Assembly (NCBI GenBank): GCA_037126765.1
Contig: JBBCBC010000033.1
Location: 14,336,085-14,400,084, forward strand
DNA length: 64,000 nucleotides
Direction of reading: 5' to 3'
From: Stenogyne calaminthoides
Lineage: Eukaryota; Streptophyta; Magnoliopsida; Lamiales; Lamiaceae
Of this stretch, positions 1 to 11,752 are shown in pieces (position 1 is the stretch's first letter; the number at the start of each line of letters is the position of its first letter). The position numbers were made by a program, and so were the translations under genes. The notes under the pieces were generated by a model, which did not search any database, had not been told where the DNA came from, and saw only the letters and a list, made by a program, of their open reading frames with translations.

Positions 1-2034
1 GTTCTTTCGATTGAGGACTACTGCCTATATACTCAATCAAACATGGCTAGAAATGCTGACAATAAGTGCATTCAGAGGGAATGAATGGTGGTCAGAGGAA
101 ACTCAGGTCTTGTGAGTTTTCGGGTTCGGAAAAGACCAAGTTGAGAATCAAGAACTCTGAGTTTGACAAGCTAGTGAAGAAGAAGCTGTCTACGAAGAAG
201 CCCAGTGAAGCCGGAGACCCAAGTGAGAAAGGAAATGGAGGTGATGGAGATGATCGTGGTGATAAGCAGAGAAAGTGTGATGAATAGAACAAAGAATCAG
301 AGAAGGTTGTTGAGCCCTTGGCTGCTGAGAGTCAGCCCTTTAGCAGTGTCAAATAGTATGGCCAACATGTTCAGGGGGAATGGGTCATTGAGAAGATGAC
401 ACGGTGCATTTTAGATCGATGATGAACCAACTCTTACCTTCCTCCATCTATTCAACAAAGCGACTTGATTCCAATAATGGAGAAGCTCAATAAGCTTGAA
501 GAAGTAGGAATCTAACACAAAGAATATGTTGGAAACACTTGAGCACAACATCGCATATGGTTGCATTGGAGGAAAAGGTATCTCTTTGTTTTAATTTTGT
601 CTCTCAGAATTTAAATACCTTAGATGTTAGGACTGTTGGTGCTTCAGAAAAATTGATCCAAGTGGTGGAGAGAAGGAATGAGGACATGATCAAGAAAGTT
701 GTTGAGGACATGAGCTCAATGTTCATGGCCAAGATAATGCACTTTGATGCATGAGACATTTGCCACTCAATTTTCTCCTTTTGCTGAAGGAAACAAGCAT
801 GGCCAAAAGTGTGTTGAGAAGAGTTGAAGATGAGCAGGATAGGCTTGTGGCAGTTAGCGAGGAACAATTTCACATGGACTGCACCCTCTTTGAAATCTCT
901 AAGCTTTATGATGCCAAAACGGGGGGAAGAAGTAAGAATGTCATGGGATACTTTGAGAAAGCCTTCAAGAAGGGACTAGAGAAGAAAGCCCTGATGGAGA
1001 AAGCTGTTGAGGCTCCTGCAAAAGGTAAAAGTCAGGTCCCAGTACATACTACCCATACTCTGGTGAATCCTGAAATAGCAAAGGAAGCCATGACAAAGAG
1101 GTTGTTCGATAAAAGAAAATATGGGACAAGCAAGGTTGCTGAAGCACATGTTATACTTGCTGAGAAGGAGCCTTTGAATATTGAGAAAGTTGTTGAGTCT
1201 GTGAAAGACAAACCTGGTGAGAATGTCAAACCCACTGAATTTCAAAAGCCAGAAGAAGTTCTGAAGAAGCGTGCCCATGCTTACATCATCGAAGAGACCA
1301 CGAAGAAGAAACCTGAGAAAGCATTGAAGAGACAGTTGCTTCCTGAGTTAGAGAAGGAATGTGTTCAAACTTCTCTGATTTCAGAAGATCAAGAGAATGA
1401 AGAGTTGTTCAAGGAAGGTTTGATAGATATGATGTTGGATCTCAGAGGACTGATTTTGGTTGGCACAATAAACTGAAAATGATTGAGGCTGAGAATAGAA
1501 GGAAGTTGGCTAAAGCTCAATCACTGCCAATTTCTAAGATGTCCAGAAAGCAAAGGGTAGACGAGAAAAGAAGAGGAGGAGGATTCCACAAATTTTCCAA
1601 CAGAAGAGGGGGAGCTAAACCTATGGACAAGTAGATGCCCGTGGAGATGAATAGTATATGTGAAGAAGTCAAGAGGAAGTTCTGCTACAACTTTGACATT
1701 CTGCAAAACTGGGTTGTTGGCTCTAATAGAGATAAAGCCTTCCTAGAAGTTCTGTTGGCATTCGATCCTGATTATGTTCAGAAGTGGAGCTATTTGTTTG
1801 AGAATTTGGGTTATCAGTTTGTTGCTCCAGGATAAATCAGATATCCTACACCCAGATTTTAGAATAATCTTATGAATGTGGGGATGATCAACCAGAAGAT
1901 TGCTGAGATGGCTGACTACCTTGGTCTAACTGGAAATGATCCTGAATCTATTCAGAAGAGGGATGCATTCAAGGAGATGTATTATGGTCAGTTTGAATAG
2001 GAAGCTCATGAGGATGAAATTGATGAAGACTAAG
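1..2034 (+). pseudogene. 3' ORF (env-like position) of SIRE-type copia element B-left, broken
   Basis: The window opens inside the extra ORF that follows pol in this element. Coding pieces lie at about 66-287, 539-754, 751-1476 and 1635-2034 in different frames, so several frameshifts and stops separate them. The product is Lys/Glu-rich and largely low complexity. The last third is recognisable because it matches the C-terminal part of the minus-strand ORF at 63138-63515: both share a Val-Ala-Pro-Gly motif, then Leu-Gly-Leu-Thr-Gly-Asn, then Tyr-Tyr-Gly, and end in an acidic Asp-Glu tail. The frame closes at about 2034, roughly 220 bp before the polypurine tract and 3' LTR, the layout expected of SIRE/Maximus elements. 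No transmembrane segment or signal peptide is visible, so calling it an envelope gene rests on position only. Confidence 0.7.
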
Positions 2035-2255
2035 TTCTGATGGAATTTTTTTATATCAGTAGATTATGATCTATTGTATCCTATACTCTTTATTGACTTA
2101 TCAATGAAATCTACTGTGTTTGAGTTGTTCAAATATAATATCTCATTAACTTATTCTGACTTATATTTTTCTAAACTTTCTTGTGTTAATAGAAACTGAA
2201 ACCTGAATAAGTTTTAGGTTCGTTTTCATTGTAACAAGATGGTTTTGGCATCATC

Positions 2256-2269
2256 AAAAAGGGAAAAAT
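2256..2269 (+). promoter_or_regulatory. Polypurine tract of B-left
   Basis: A run of A and G directly abuts the LTR start at 2270. In LTR retrotransposons this primes plus-strand DNA synthesis. Equivalent tracts precede the 3' LTRs of A2, A1-right and B-right. Confidence 0.75.
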
Positions 2270-3239
2270 TATTGGGGAAATGAATTTAATATAAAGATTT
2301 TGATTAGATCCCAAAACTCCTGAGTATGACATGTTCAGAACATCTTGATAGTCAGATCAAGTTTCAGTATAGGTTAAGTTTTCAAGATTATCTGAGCATT
2401 GTATAGTCATCAGATTTAGTTCAGGATAATGTAGGTTATGTCTACTGAAGACTGCATACATTGAGGTGGAACTCAACAAAGAACTGATGGTCTGAAGACT
2501 GAAGGCCTGAAGGACTGAGGACGATCACATTAAGGACATATGGACTAAATTAAAGGTCTTGAACATTTAAGAGAAATTAATGTTATTTCTAAGCATATTT
2601 GAGACAAAAGGAATTGGAACTAAGTGTTTTTTAAAGTTGTCTCATTCAGAAGAGTGCACCTACAAAGAGTTGTTTTGTTTGTCTATATTCACTGAAGTTA
2701 ATAACCAAGAAAAGAGTGACAACATCGTACGACACTGACATTGAAAGTAATATCTCAGTAAGGGAAGTCAGACATGTTGTGTTCCAGTTTGCAGAATCAA
2801 TGAATGGCTAGCATGACTGCATGTTACCCAAACCATGCAAGGACTTGCTTAAGACCTAATATAGCCGTTCAAATAATACCATAAGAGGAAACTTAAGATG
2901 GCTATCTCTCCAATGGATAATTTTTCAAGAGTGACTCTTCAAGTTGCCTATAAATACCGAAGGCCTTGCACACAAGATTACGGGAAATCAAGCAACTCAC
3001 AAGCTCAAGCTTATTCAAGTTAACCTTTGAAGTACTCGAAACCCTAAAGATTTCCAAAGTGTTTCTACTTTGAAAAGAGCTCACATACTAAGCCTAGTAT
3101 TTCAAATATCTAAAGCTTAGTAGATATATTCTAGCCTTTATATGTTCTTATTGTAAAGGATATCTCAAACCTAGTTGGAACCAAATCCAAACCCAAACCC
3201 TAAGTGTTAGGAAGTTTGAGTAGTTGTTGTTTGGAAGCT
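2270..3239 (+). repeat. 3' LTR of B-left, interrupted
   Basis: The first about 970 bp of a family B LTR. The start matches B-mid at 53563 and the inverted end of B-right at 62864, but the terminal TG is mutated to TA. A TATA box (TATAAATA) lies at 2949-2956. The sequence stops where A1-left begins at 3240; in B-mid the same LTR continues for another about 700 bp. The missing remainder is not seen after A1-left, so it was lost when A1-left was truncated or lies elsewhere. Confidence 0.8.
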
Positions 3240-4757
3240 TGTTGGGAAATTTGTAGTTTCGATGGAAGTTCCAAAACAGATAATGTAATAGGACCAGTCA
3301 GATCTTAAGCTGACTAATGATCTAGATAGCAGATAAGATGACCAGCTGAAATGTATAGACAGTTGATGTAATAGATAGGTCACATATTGAGGGGAACTCA
3401 ATATGTATAGGATAAGACTTGAAGATCAGAAGATCAGATATGTTTAAGATTAGATATGCTGAAGATCTGATGAATGAAGCAGACAAGCGGAGAAGCAGAT
3501 AAGCAGAAGACCAGAAGACTTCAAGACAGAAGACCGTCCAAAATATCTACATCAGATGACAACAAGGAAAGGTCAGCAAGTTGTGCTAAGATAACTTACA
3601 ATCAAATGACCTAAGTCAGGTAGACAGATCAGTGTTTGAACTGATCTGTGTCAACTCCATCAGGTGAATACTTCAATGTTACCTAGTACATGCCAAGTGT
3701 TCAGACAAGAAGAATGTCAACCTGGTTAGTAATTCAAGCGCTGATAACCTATGAGGAATTGACAACACATGTACGGAGCACTGACAAACTACAGAAAGGT
3801 GGTTCAGGGTTAAACGGCTACAAAGGACAAGATTGTACGAATTCGGTCATGCCATTCCTGAACACGTCAAGTCAAGCCTGCTGACCTACATAAAATAGAC
3901 TGAAATTCGAATTGTTCTCCAACGGCTACTTTGATTTCGTGCCTATATATATGGGATCAAACCTTCATAGTAAGGTTACAGAAATTATCATCAAGCTCAA
4001 GCATAAGCAAATTTCCGCACGAAGAACACTAAAGCGAAGCATATTTTTTAAGTGTTCATCCCATTGTTCTTAGCATAGAATACTAATCCTCTAGCTTTAG
4101 GCTACTTAGACGATAGGATAGTATTCCAGTTGGAACGTTACAAATCTTATACCCAAACATAAGTTAGGTTGAGTTTGTTATAGCAAGATTTCAGTCTAGG
4201 GTTTCTAGATTTGATTTCTGGGATCGGTTGAGTGAGAACTCGTGAAACATCTGTTGGTTGTACTATGTTGGACTAACACACTAAACTAAGTCCAGTTGGT
4301 TAAGTTGGTGCCCCTGCTTATAGGGAAGAGTGGACGTAGGACAAGTACTCTGAACCACTATAAATCTGTGTGTCTTTATCTTACTTTACACTTAACTGCA
4401 CACTACTTGTTATCTGCATGCATGTTCTGAATCTGGTTCAGATTAGCATCAAGTTGCTGAACTGATCAGCTTGACACCTTAGTCATCTGAACTAAAATAG
4501 ATTGATCAGAAATCTGATTGAGTAAAACTGGTTTTCACACGGGTTAACTAATCTTCCGCACCATCATTTAAACTGATAGACGCCGAACTGATCTGCCTCT
4601 GAGCAATCAGTAAGTCGGATATCAGTCCATACTGATTCACTTCGCACTCTGATCAGGCATACTTGCTAATCACACCTGATCCACGAAAAATTTTAGAAGT
4701 CTATTCACCCCTCCCCTCTAGACTTCTACCTTCACAAAAACCCGTTCGGGACCAACA
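3240..4757 (+). repeat. 5' LTR of A1-left
   Basis: A 1,518-bp LTR beginning TGTTGGG and ending CCAACA. It is closely similar over its length to the reverse complement of 58903-60417 (1,515 bp) and more distantly to the A2 LTRs. A TATA-like run is at 3944-3951. The U3 part has degenerate repeats built on 'gaagatcaga'. Confidence 0.88.
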
Positions 4758-4759
4758 AG

Positions 4760-4771
4760 TGGTATCAGAGC
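4760..4771 (+). promoter_or_regulatory. Primer binding site, initiator Met-tRNA type
   Basis: TGGTATCAGAGC two bases after the LTR end is the usual Ty1/copia primer site, complementary to the 3' end of plant initiator tRNA-Met. Confidence 0.9.
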
Positions 4772-4893
4772 AGTGGTTCTTCCGACCACTGGCTTTGAAT
4801 ATCATTGGTTCTTGAGGAAGAACCTTTGTGGTCATTTGAACTGATCTTTAAAAACTGTTTTTGAAACTCCTACTTTAAAAAATCCCCACAAGA

Positions 4894-7560
4894 ATGGATA
4901 ACACTTCAGGAATGCATCATAATTTACCCATGTTTTCTCTTGATGAGTATGCAGACTGGTCTATCGACATTAGAGACCATCTGGGAGTGATAAGCAACAG
5001 AATGGATGAGATTCTTGAGATAGGACTGATTATCATCAATCACTATAATCCAGCTGAAGCAGGAGACCCTACTCAACTAGTTGGAGCAAGAATCAGAAAG
5101 AGTCCCTCTCTGATGGATGCAGATGAGAGGAAATTGTAAAATCTGGATACTGTTGCCAGACATCGCATCATGAAAACTATTGATGCTACTACACAAGAGA
5201 AAGTGAAGTACCTGAAGACAGCTAAGGAAGTTTGGGATATACTTGTTGAAATCTGCTGAGGAAATGAACAGATTAAGGACAACAGATTGCAAGCTGAGCT
5301 GGTGATATTTGAGAAACTCAAGATGCTGCCGAATGAAACAGTTGATCAATTTGATGGAAGGATCACTCGTGGAGTCAACCGACTACGTGATCTAGGACGC
5401 GTAATGTCAAACAAGGATATCAACTACAAGATTCTCATATCGTTGACCAAGAAATAGGATACCAAGATGACCGTGATTAAGAATTATCAAGATATTGCTA
5501 CAATGAAGTCAAATGACCTAATCTTCGTTTGAAAGCCCATGAGTTCGACCTAATTGAGAGAGGACAAGGATCAAATGATGTCCCTGCTAAAGCTGCTGCA
5601 AAATCTACTAAATCTGTTGCATTCCAGGCAACCAGTATCAGTTCACAAATTGTTGAACTAGTTGGAAACATCATCAGCCACGCCGAACAGATTGCACTAC
5701 TAACGAGAAAAATTGAATGAACAAATGTTCAGACGGGAAAGTACAGAAATTTTTACGATGATTATCAAGGAAGTAGAGGAAGAGATCGAAGATCTTCTGA
5801 CAGATTACAAGAAAGGTGTCATTCTTCAGATGATAGGGATAACATAAGAGATGAACGAAAAGACGATCACAGAGATGAAAGGAAAGATGATCGTAGAGAG
5901 GATCACAAAGAGAACAGACGAGATGAGAGATCAGATAAGAGAGGTTCTGATTACAAACAAGGTGAAAAGTCTCCTGACAGATCTTACAGAAGAAATGATT
6001 CTCCTAACAGAGGATGTTCTGGAGACTCAAGGGTTTGTTACAACTGTCAGAAACCAGGTCACTACAGTGCTGATTGCCCCGACCTGACTCCCAAGGAAAG
6101 AGAGGAAAAGCGGAACAGAAGAGAACAAAGGTTCCGAGATAGAAAAGCAATGGTTGCCGACACATCTGGCATTGATGATTCTTATCTGCCTTATGATGAC
6201 TCAAGTTACTCATTTGTTGAAGATTTATGTCTGATTACCACAACTGATGATGTCGATGATATGAACTTCTCATCTGATGAAGACATCTGTCTTATGGCCA
6301 GAGAAGCAGATCAATCTGAGGTAATCTCTAAACCGTCTGTGGTTCCTTGTTCTACACCTGTTGTGCTAAGCACATCTGCTGGAGAGATTAACCTGCAGGT
6401 CTACAATGACCAATTGCTTGATGATCTCTCTAATGTAATAGATACTTATACACGAGTGGAAGTTGAGAACGAAAACCTAAGGGCTGAGAATATCCGGCTT
6501 GTCAAGGAAATTGAGTCAAGTAAACCAGCTGAACTAAAATCAGCTGAAATTGTTCAGAAGATGACTACAGAACTGGAGTTTCTGAAAGTCAGTACTACTG
6601 ATCACGGAAAATTGATTAAGGAACAGTTGACTCTCAATGAACAACAAGCAGGAGAACTCAAAGTCCTTCAGGCTAAGTTTGATGAACTCTTCTGAATGCA
6701 TGAGAATCTGAACACTACTGAGGACAATTTGCGTAAGAAAATAGAGGTTTTCACGAAATCATCTAAGACCGTTCAAGATCTGAACCACTATTTTCGTATG
6801 CCAACTCATAAGAAGGGAATTGGGTATGAGAACCCTTCTGGATCCTCAAAAGTCCCGTCTGGTTCACATCAGAAAAGTGTAATCAAATGAGTTTCTGATC
6901 AAGAAACACGAAAAGCCAAATCTGTATCCGATAAGGTAAAGGATCAGCTGACCAGGCAAGGCGAATGCCATATCAGAAAGGGAACAGAAATAGACCCCAA
7001 CTGATCAGACATCAGCCGGGGGATCAACAGAAGAATCTTATTCTTCTGAAGAGACCTCGGCCAAATCAGCAGAGTAGGCCTCAGTCTGGACCATCTCACG
7101 AGGGAAAGTCCCAGCTGAAGTCAACTCCATCCAAGCTGCCTAACAAGCAAGCTAAGGGTAAACTGCTAAGACCATCTATGCCAAAAACATATGAATCTTT
7201 TAATGGTAGAAGTCGTACTTACCCTTACAATCAGAAACCTAGGGCTGCTGCACCTGAGCCCCACTGGATTAAAAGAAGACAAATATCAATGAAAAATCCC
7301 AAGCCTTCTGATTCATCCAAGGCTCACACTAATAATCATACTGACCAGATTGCATATGAAGAGACGTATGATTATGTAGATGTTTATGGGAGACAAATCA
7401 AGCCCTCTGTCTTCAAAAAGGTGCCAGATTTGTTTGGATCCAGAAAGGTACTTCTAACCCCCCCAGGACCCGATTCTACTAGGTTACCTAAAATCCGATT
7501 CGTTCGCAGGTTCGAGTGGGACTGGCAAATAAATGAGGTGTACAAGCAACTATCTGGTAC
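4894..7560 (+). pseudogene. gag region of A1-left (nucleocapsid-type protein), broken
   Basis: Gag forms the virus-like particle that packages element RNA. It starts at the ATG at 4894 and is homologous to the A2 gag (minus strand from 37557). A stop at about 5137, more stops up to 5530 and several frameshifts break it. An intact CCHC zinc knuckle (CYNCQKPGHYSADC) is encoded at 6036-6077. After it comes a 181-residue open stretch (6150-6695) with an acidic start and a Glu/Lys/Leu-rich probable coiled coil, closed by a TGA and continuing in frame to 6890. A basic Pro/Gln/Lys-rich linker (6965-7564) follows in another frame. The long extension between zinc knuckle and protease is typical of the SIRE lineage. 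Confidence 0.8.
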
Positions 7561-8675
7561 ATAGATAGTGGATGCTCAAGGAAAATAACTGGAAGTCAAC
7601 ATCTCCTCAGCAATTACATTGAGAAACCAGGCCCACGAGTTCTCTTTGTTGACGACAACTTTGGTTTTACCAGAGGAGTTTGAACCTTAGTGAATGATGA
7701 TGTATAGGTTACAGGGATTTCATACGTTGACGGCTAAAGGCACAACCTGTTATCTGTATCACAGTTCTGCGATAACGGATTTAGTGTTTAGTTCTCGTCG
7801 GATCAATGCACAATCAAAAATCGAGTGACTCAACAGATCTTGCTAACTGGCTCCAGAAAAGGAACGATTTATACAGCAGATTGGGATAGTTGTCCAAGAA
7901 ATGAATGCTTGATTGTTAAGAGTTCAAAGAGCTCCAGCTGGCTCTGGCACAGAGAATGAGTCATCTGAACTTCAAGACTCTTAACAAGATAGCAAGGATG
8001 TCCTTGGTTGAAGGTCTCCCGAATGAAGTATTCTCTAAGGATCAGACATGTGCCGCATGTCAGAAGAGAAAACAAGTAAAAACTTCATTCAAAGGGATAC
8101 CTTCGCCTCCATCCAGCAGAGTATTTCAAGTGCTCCATATGGATTTATTTTGACCAGTTACACCTCTTAGTTTCAATGGACGCAAATACACTCTGGTGGT
8201 CATGGACGATTACTCCAAGTTCACCTGGGTTGTATTCTTGTATAAGAAGAGTGAAACTACAACAAAGCTACCTGAACTTCTCAAGAAGATTCAGAATGAG
8301 AAGGGTCTCAGCATAGTGAAAATCAGATCAGATAAAGGTACATAATTTTTGAACCAATTTATATATGATTTTTCTCTGAGTTTGGTATATAGCATGAGAC
8401 ATAAGCTGCAAGAACACCACAACAAAATGGCGTAGCAGAAAGGAGAAACAGAACACTTAAAGAAGCTGCACGCACCATGTTAGCTGAACATGCAACACAA
8501 AGCCGCTTTTGGGCAGAAGCAATCAACACTGCATGTCACACACAGAACAGATGTTCTCTAACTAAGATTCACTTCAAAACACCCTATGAACTGTGGAAGG
8601 GCAGAAAACCTCGTGTTTCCTACTTTCATGTGTTCGGGTGCAAGTGCTTCATACACAACAATGAGAAGAGTCATT
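7560..8675 (+). pseudogene. Protease and integrase region of A1-left pol, broken and truncated
   Basis: The aspartic protease motif DSGCSR is readable near 7566, but the His that follows it in A2 is Lys here. Stops occur at about 7686, 7707, 7737 and 7788. The GAG-pre-integrase zinc-binding segment (His...Cys-Ala-Ala-Cys) is readable at about 7950-8080 after a frameshift. Integrase core pieces follow: HMDLF at about 8138, an RSDKGT-like site near 8330, and NGVAERRNRT near 8430. The last recognisable motif is FGCKCF at about 8630-8650, and homology fades by 8675. Reverse transcriptase is absent. Confidence 0.8.
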
Positions 8676-9095
8676 TGAAAATTAAAATTAATTCAACACA
8701 CTCGAATTAAACATTGTTTTAGTTTTTTAATGTGGAGGGAGAGAAATGTGAGTGGAAAATTATATATATTTATAGATGTATATATAAATTTGGGCTTGTA
8801 ATTAATTTTGAGCTTGTTGCAATTATTTAACATATTAAATTTGAGCTTGTAAATTAGTTTTGGATTTGTATATTAAATTTGGGCTTGTAAATGAATTTTG
8901 AACTTGTTGCAGGAAAGTGGAGAGAGAGTGGAGAGAATGGACGGGAACAGGTTTTTTTGGAGACTATTTCCTTTTTATATATGTATAGATGTTGTTATTA
9001 ACTCATCTTTACACCTTCCATGTAGATTTATGAATGGCCAAAAAACTCTTTAAACAAAGTTAGAGACAACACATTGTTTGGAATAGATAGGTAGA

Positions 9096-9203
9096 ATTGG
9101 AAAAGAATGCTGTGCTCCGCATGAGGAAGGTGGTTTAAGGGTTTGGTCTTTATTAGCTACTAACAAGGTCTATAATTGGGTTTATAATGTGCAGAGTCAT
9201 CTG
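9096..9203 (+). pseudogene. Possible LINE (non-LTR retrotransposon) ORF2 scrap
   Basis: A 36-codon open stretch reads Cys-Cys-Ala-Pro-x-x-Glu-Glu-Gly-Gly-Leu-Arg-Val, then Asn-Lys, then a Trp. This resembles the region downstream of the LINE reverse transcriptase domain, where a C-x-P-x-x-x-G-G-L-G motif is followed by N-K-A and W. It is short and ends at a TGA, with no further homology seen on either side. Chance similarity is possible. Confidence 0.35.
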
Positions 9204-11712
9204 TGATTCATAAGTGGCCATAAGAGTGTGTAAATGACTTAATTATCATAGCGATTAGCAACAAATCATCTTTAATAGGTGTTGATTGCATACACTCGGG
9301 TCCTGTAATCCTTCAAATATAACATATAATTTTACTTAAGAATTTTCTGTTGTGGTATAAGCTAATTAAAAACACCCCCAACAACATCAGTGTATGTAAG
9401 AAATTTGTTTATATTGAGATGGAAAATATCCAATGTCTAAAGTCTCAAACTCTTAATTTAAGTCATGATTAACAATATAGGTTTGTTTCCGTTTACTGCT
9501 GAATTGAATGCATCAACACACATGAGCTATCAACCAACAATTCCAATGAAGTAAAGTCTCATCCTGATTTTAAATACAGGGCACATGTTAGTATCATTGT
9601 TTTTATTATTTTAATGGGGCAGACTATATGCAATATTTAGGATTGTTGATTTAATTTGTTGAGAATGGATTACATTATTCTTGAGATTGTTTTGTGAGGG
9701 AATTATCGTGCCAGTGAAAATGGCCATGGTCCTGAATGAGAGGTGTGTTGATTATCAATATATATAGCATTGAGATTTAATTAGTTGATTCAATTTGTTA
9801 CCCTTTTGTCTCAATACTCAAATTGGAGAATGTATAAGCATCTGGTGGAATACTGAAAATATGGACTCTTATATCATTTTAAATTTTTTTAATAATAATA
9901 TTGAAGTCTTTTTTGTGGCTATTATGGTGGTATGAGGTAGATGGGTATCTCTCTTAGTGTTTGAGAAAGTTTTAAAAAGGGAATGGAGGATAGAATGTCT
10001 CTTAAATGACATGCGCTACTTTAGGCTAGATAAGAACTTGGATTTGTCATTTTTCGGTAATTTATGAATCTTTACTTGAATTGAAAAGTTTTCTCACATT
10101 TTGGTTAAAAGCGTAGATGATCTGAGTATTTGCCCATTTGTCTTTGTCCTTTTGTTGTTCTGTGATGATGCACTTTCCCTGTATTTTAGAGGATGGAAGA
10201 ACTATCACATTTGTTATCACCAATGACAGACTTCAGACAGATACAGAGTCATACTTATACAAGAGTAAAAACGATAATTTGTTTAGACATTTGTCAAATA
10301 GGCTCTATACAGTGTGTATACTGGTCGGTTAACTGATTTTTTGTTTTAAAAATATGTAGAATTTGATTTGTTGAGTGTGCAATATTTTAGACAAAAACTT
10401 GTATAGACCTAGTTCATGTTATGAACCTTATTTTTAATTCATGACATTTGACCCTACCCAGGGTATAATACGGGTCAAGTTTAGTGATTTAGAAAAAATT
10501 GTTAGAAATGAGTGAAATTAGCCAAATAATCCAAGTTCATTGCATTCATGGAAGACCAACTCAATATTTTATCAAAAATAAATTTGAACCGATTTGTCAA
10601 TACTTCTTTTAATTATTTATTTGGTAACCTTAAATTATGTTTTTTTTCCCATCATAATGGGATGACTTATTAACTATTATCCTATTAATTTATAGTCTTT
10701 CATAATTTAATGGTTAAATCATGGCATTTTATATTTTAATTGTAATTATTGTGTAATTAAATTCCCAACCCATAGGGAGACTAAAAAAAAATTCAAACCC
10801 ATAGCATTTCATTTTCTTATTGATATTTAAATTCTTAGCTCTTGGGTAAATGCTTTGATGCATTTGATATGTTACCTTCTATTTTAAGGAACTTTGGTAT
10901 GGTGGCTTGGGAGCTACTCTAAAAAAATTTCTTATTTTTTGAGTTGTGACTTGATATATTGTTATGGTAGGTTTGCGATCTCGTGTGGTCCAAGAAAGAA
11001 AATGAACATGTGAGCACCCATGGCTAGTCCCAAAATCAAATTACGTGTTGAGATATCCCACAATATAATGCGATGTCAGTAATTTATTAGGAAAATTACT
11101 AGGTGGTACATTTTTCTAAAGGAAATTGCTTCTAGATACAACTACTATTTAAAATTACTAATACATACAATTTGCCCTGTCAATTACCCAAACCACCCTT
11201 ATAAAATCATGCGCAATCTTATAACCCATTAACCATATAATCCTGCGCACTCCTCCCCCATTTCCCAAAACATCTCTCATTTCAATTTTCTTTTTCTCTC
11301 TCTGCTTTCTCTCTCTACAATTGCTCTCCAAAAAAAAAAAAACCAGCCGGCGGATTAATGTTAGCAGTGGAGATATACCGCCGAGGTGTTCAGGATGCAG
11401 CTCAAAAATAGTGAGTGGGGGTATGGTTGTGGGGGTCGAATAAGAAGGCGGCACTGGTTGCGGTGGTTGGTGGTGATAGATCTGTGAGCAATACTAGGGA
11501 GATCGCCGCCAGTGCGGGCGGTGGCGTGTGAAAAAGAAGACGGTAGGTGGCATTTTTTTTTTCTGATTTTTTTTGTGAAAATTTTTGATGCGTATTCTTA
11601 GGAAGAAGACGGTATTTTTTCTAAAATATTTTTTTTTTTTTTGGGGGTTCTCTGACTTTTTGGACACGTTTTGTGAATTTAATCTTGGGGGGTCTTGTAA
11701 TTAAATTGCAGT

Positions 11713-11752
11713 TTTTATACAGATTTATACAGATTTATACAGTTTTATACAG
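11713..11752 (+). repeat. 10-bp tandem repeat, four units
   Basis: Four consecutive units of (a/t)tttatacag. The first and last begin with t and the middle two with a. Confidence 0.9.

Larger units (their letters stand above)
3240..8675 (+). mobile_element. A1-left: SIRE-type Ty1/copia element, 5' part only
   Basis: Layout is 5' LTR (3240-4757), Met-tRNA primer site, long gag, protease and integrase, ending within the integrase C-terminal region. RT, RNase H, 3' ORF and 3' LTR are missing. It sits inside the B-left LTR, so it is younger than B-left; the bases just before it (aagct, 3235-3239) are a candidate target duplication with no partner found. Its LTR is the same subfamily as A1-right (58903-60417). 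The frame has many stops, so it is dead. After 8675 the sequence changes to unrelated AT-rich DNA. Confidence 0.85.

Noticed and set aside
5851..6087. 78-codon ORF in A1-left gag
   Set aside because: Out of frame with the zinc knuckle; it arises from the repetitive 'gatgaaagg' sequence of the basic gag segment.
11158..11454. 98-codon minus-strand ORF in the intergenic part
   Set aside because: Crosses an A13 run and a CT-rich microsatellite; composition explains the open frame.
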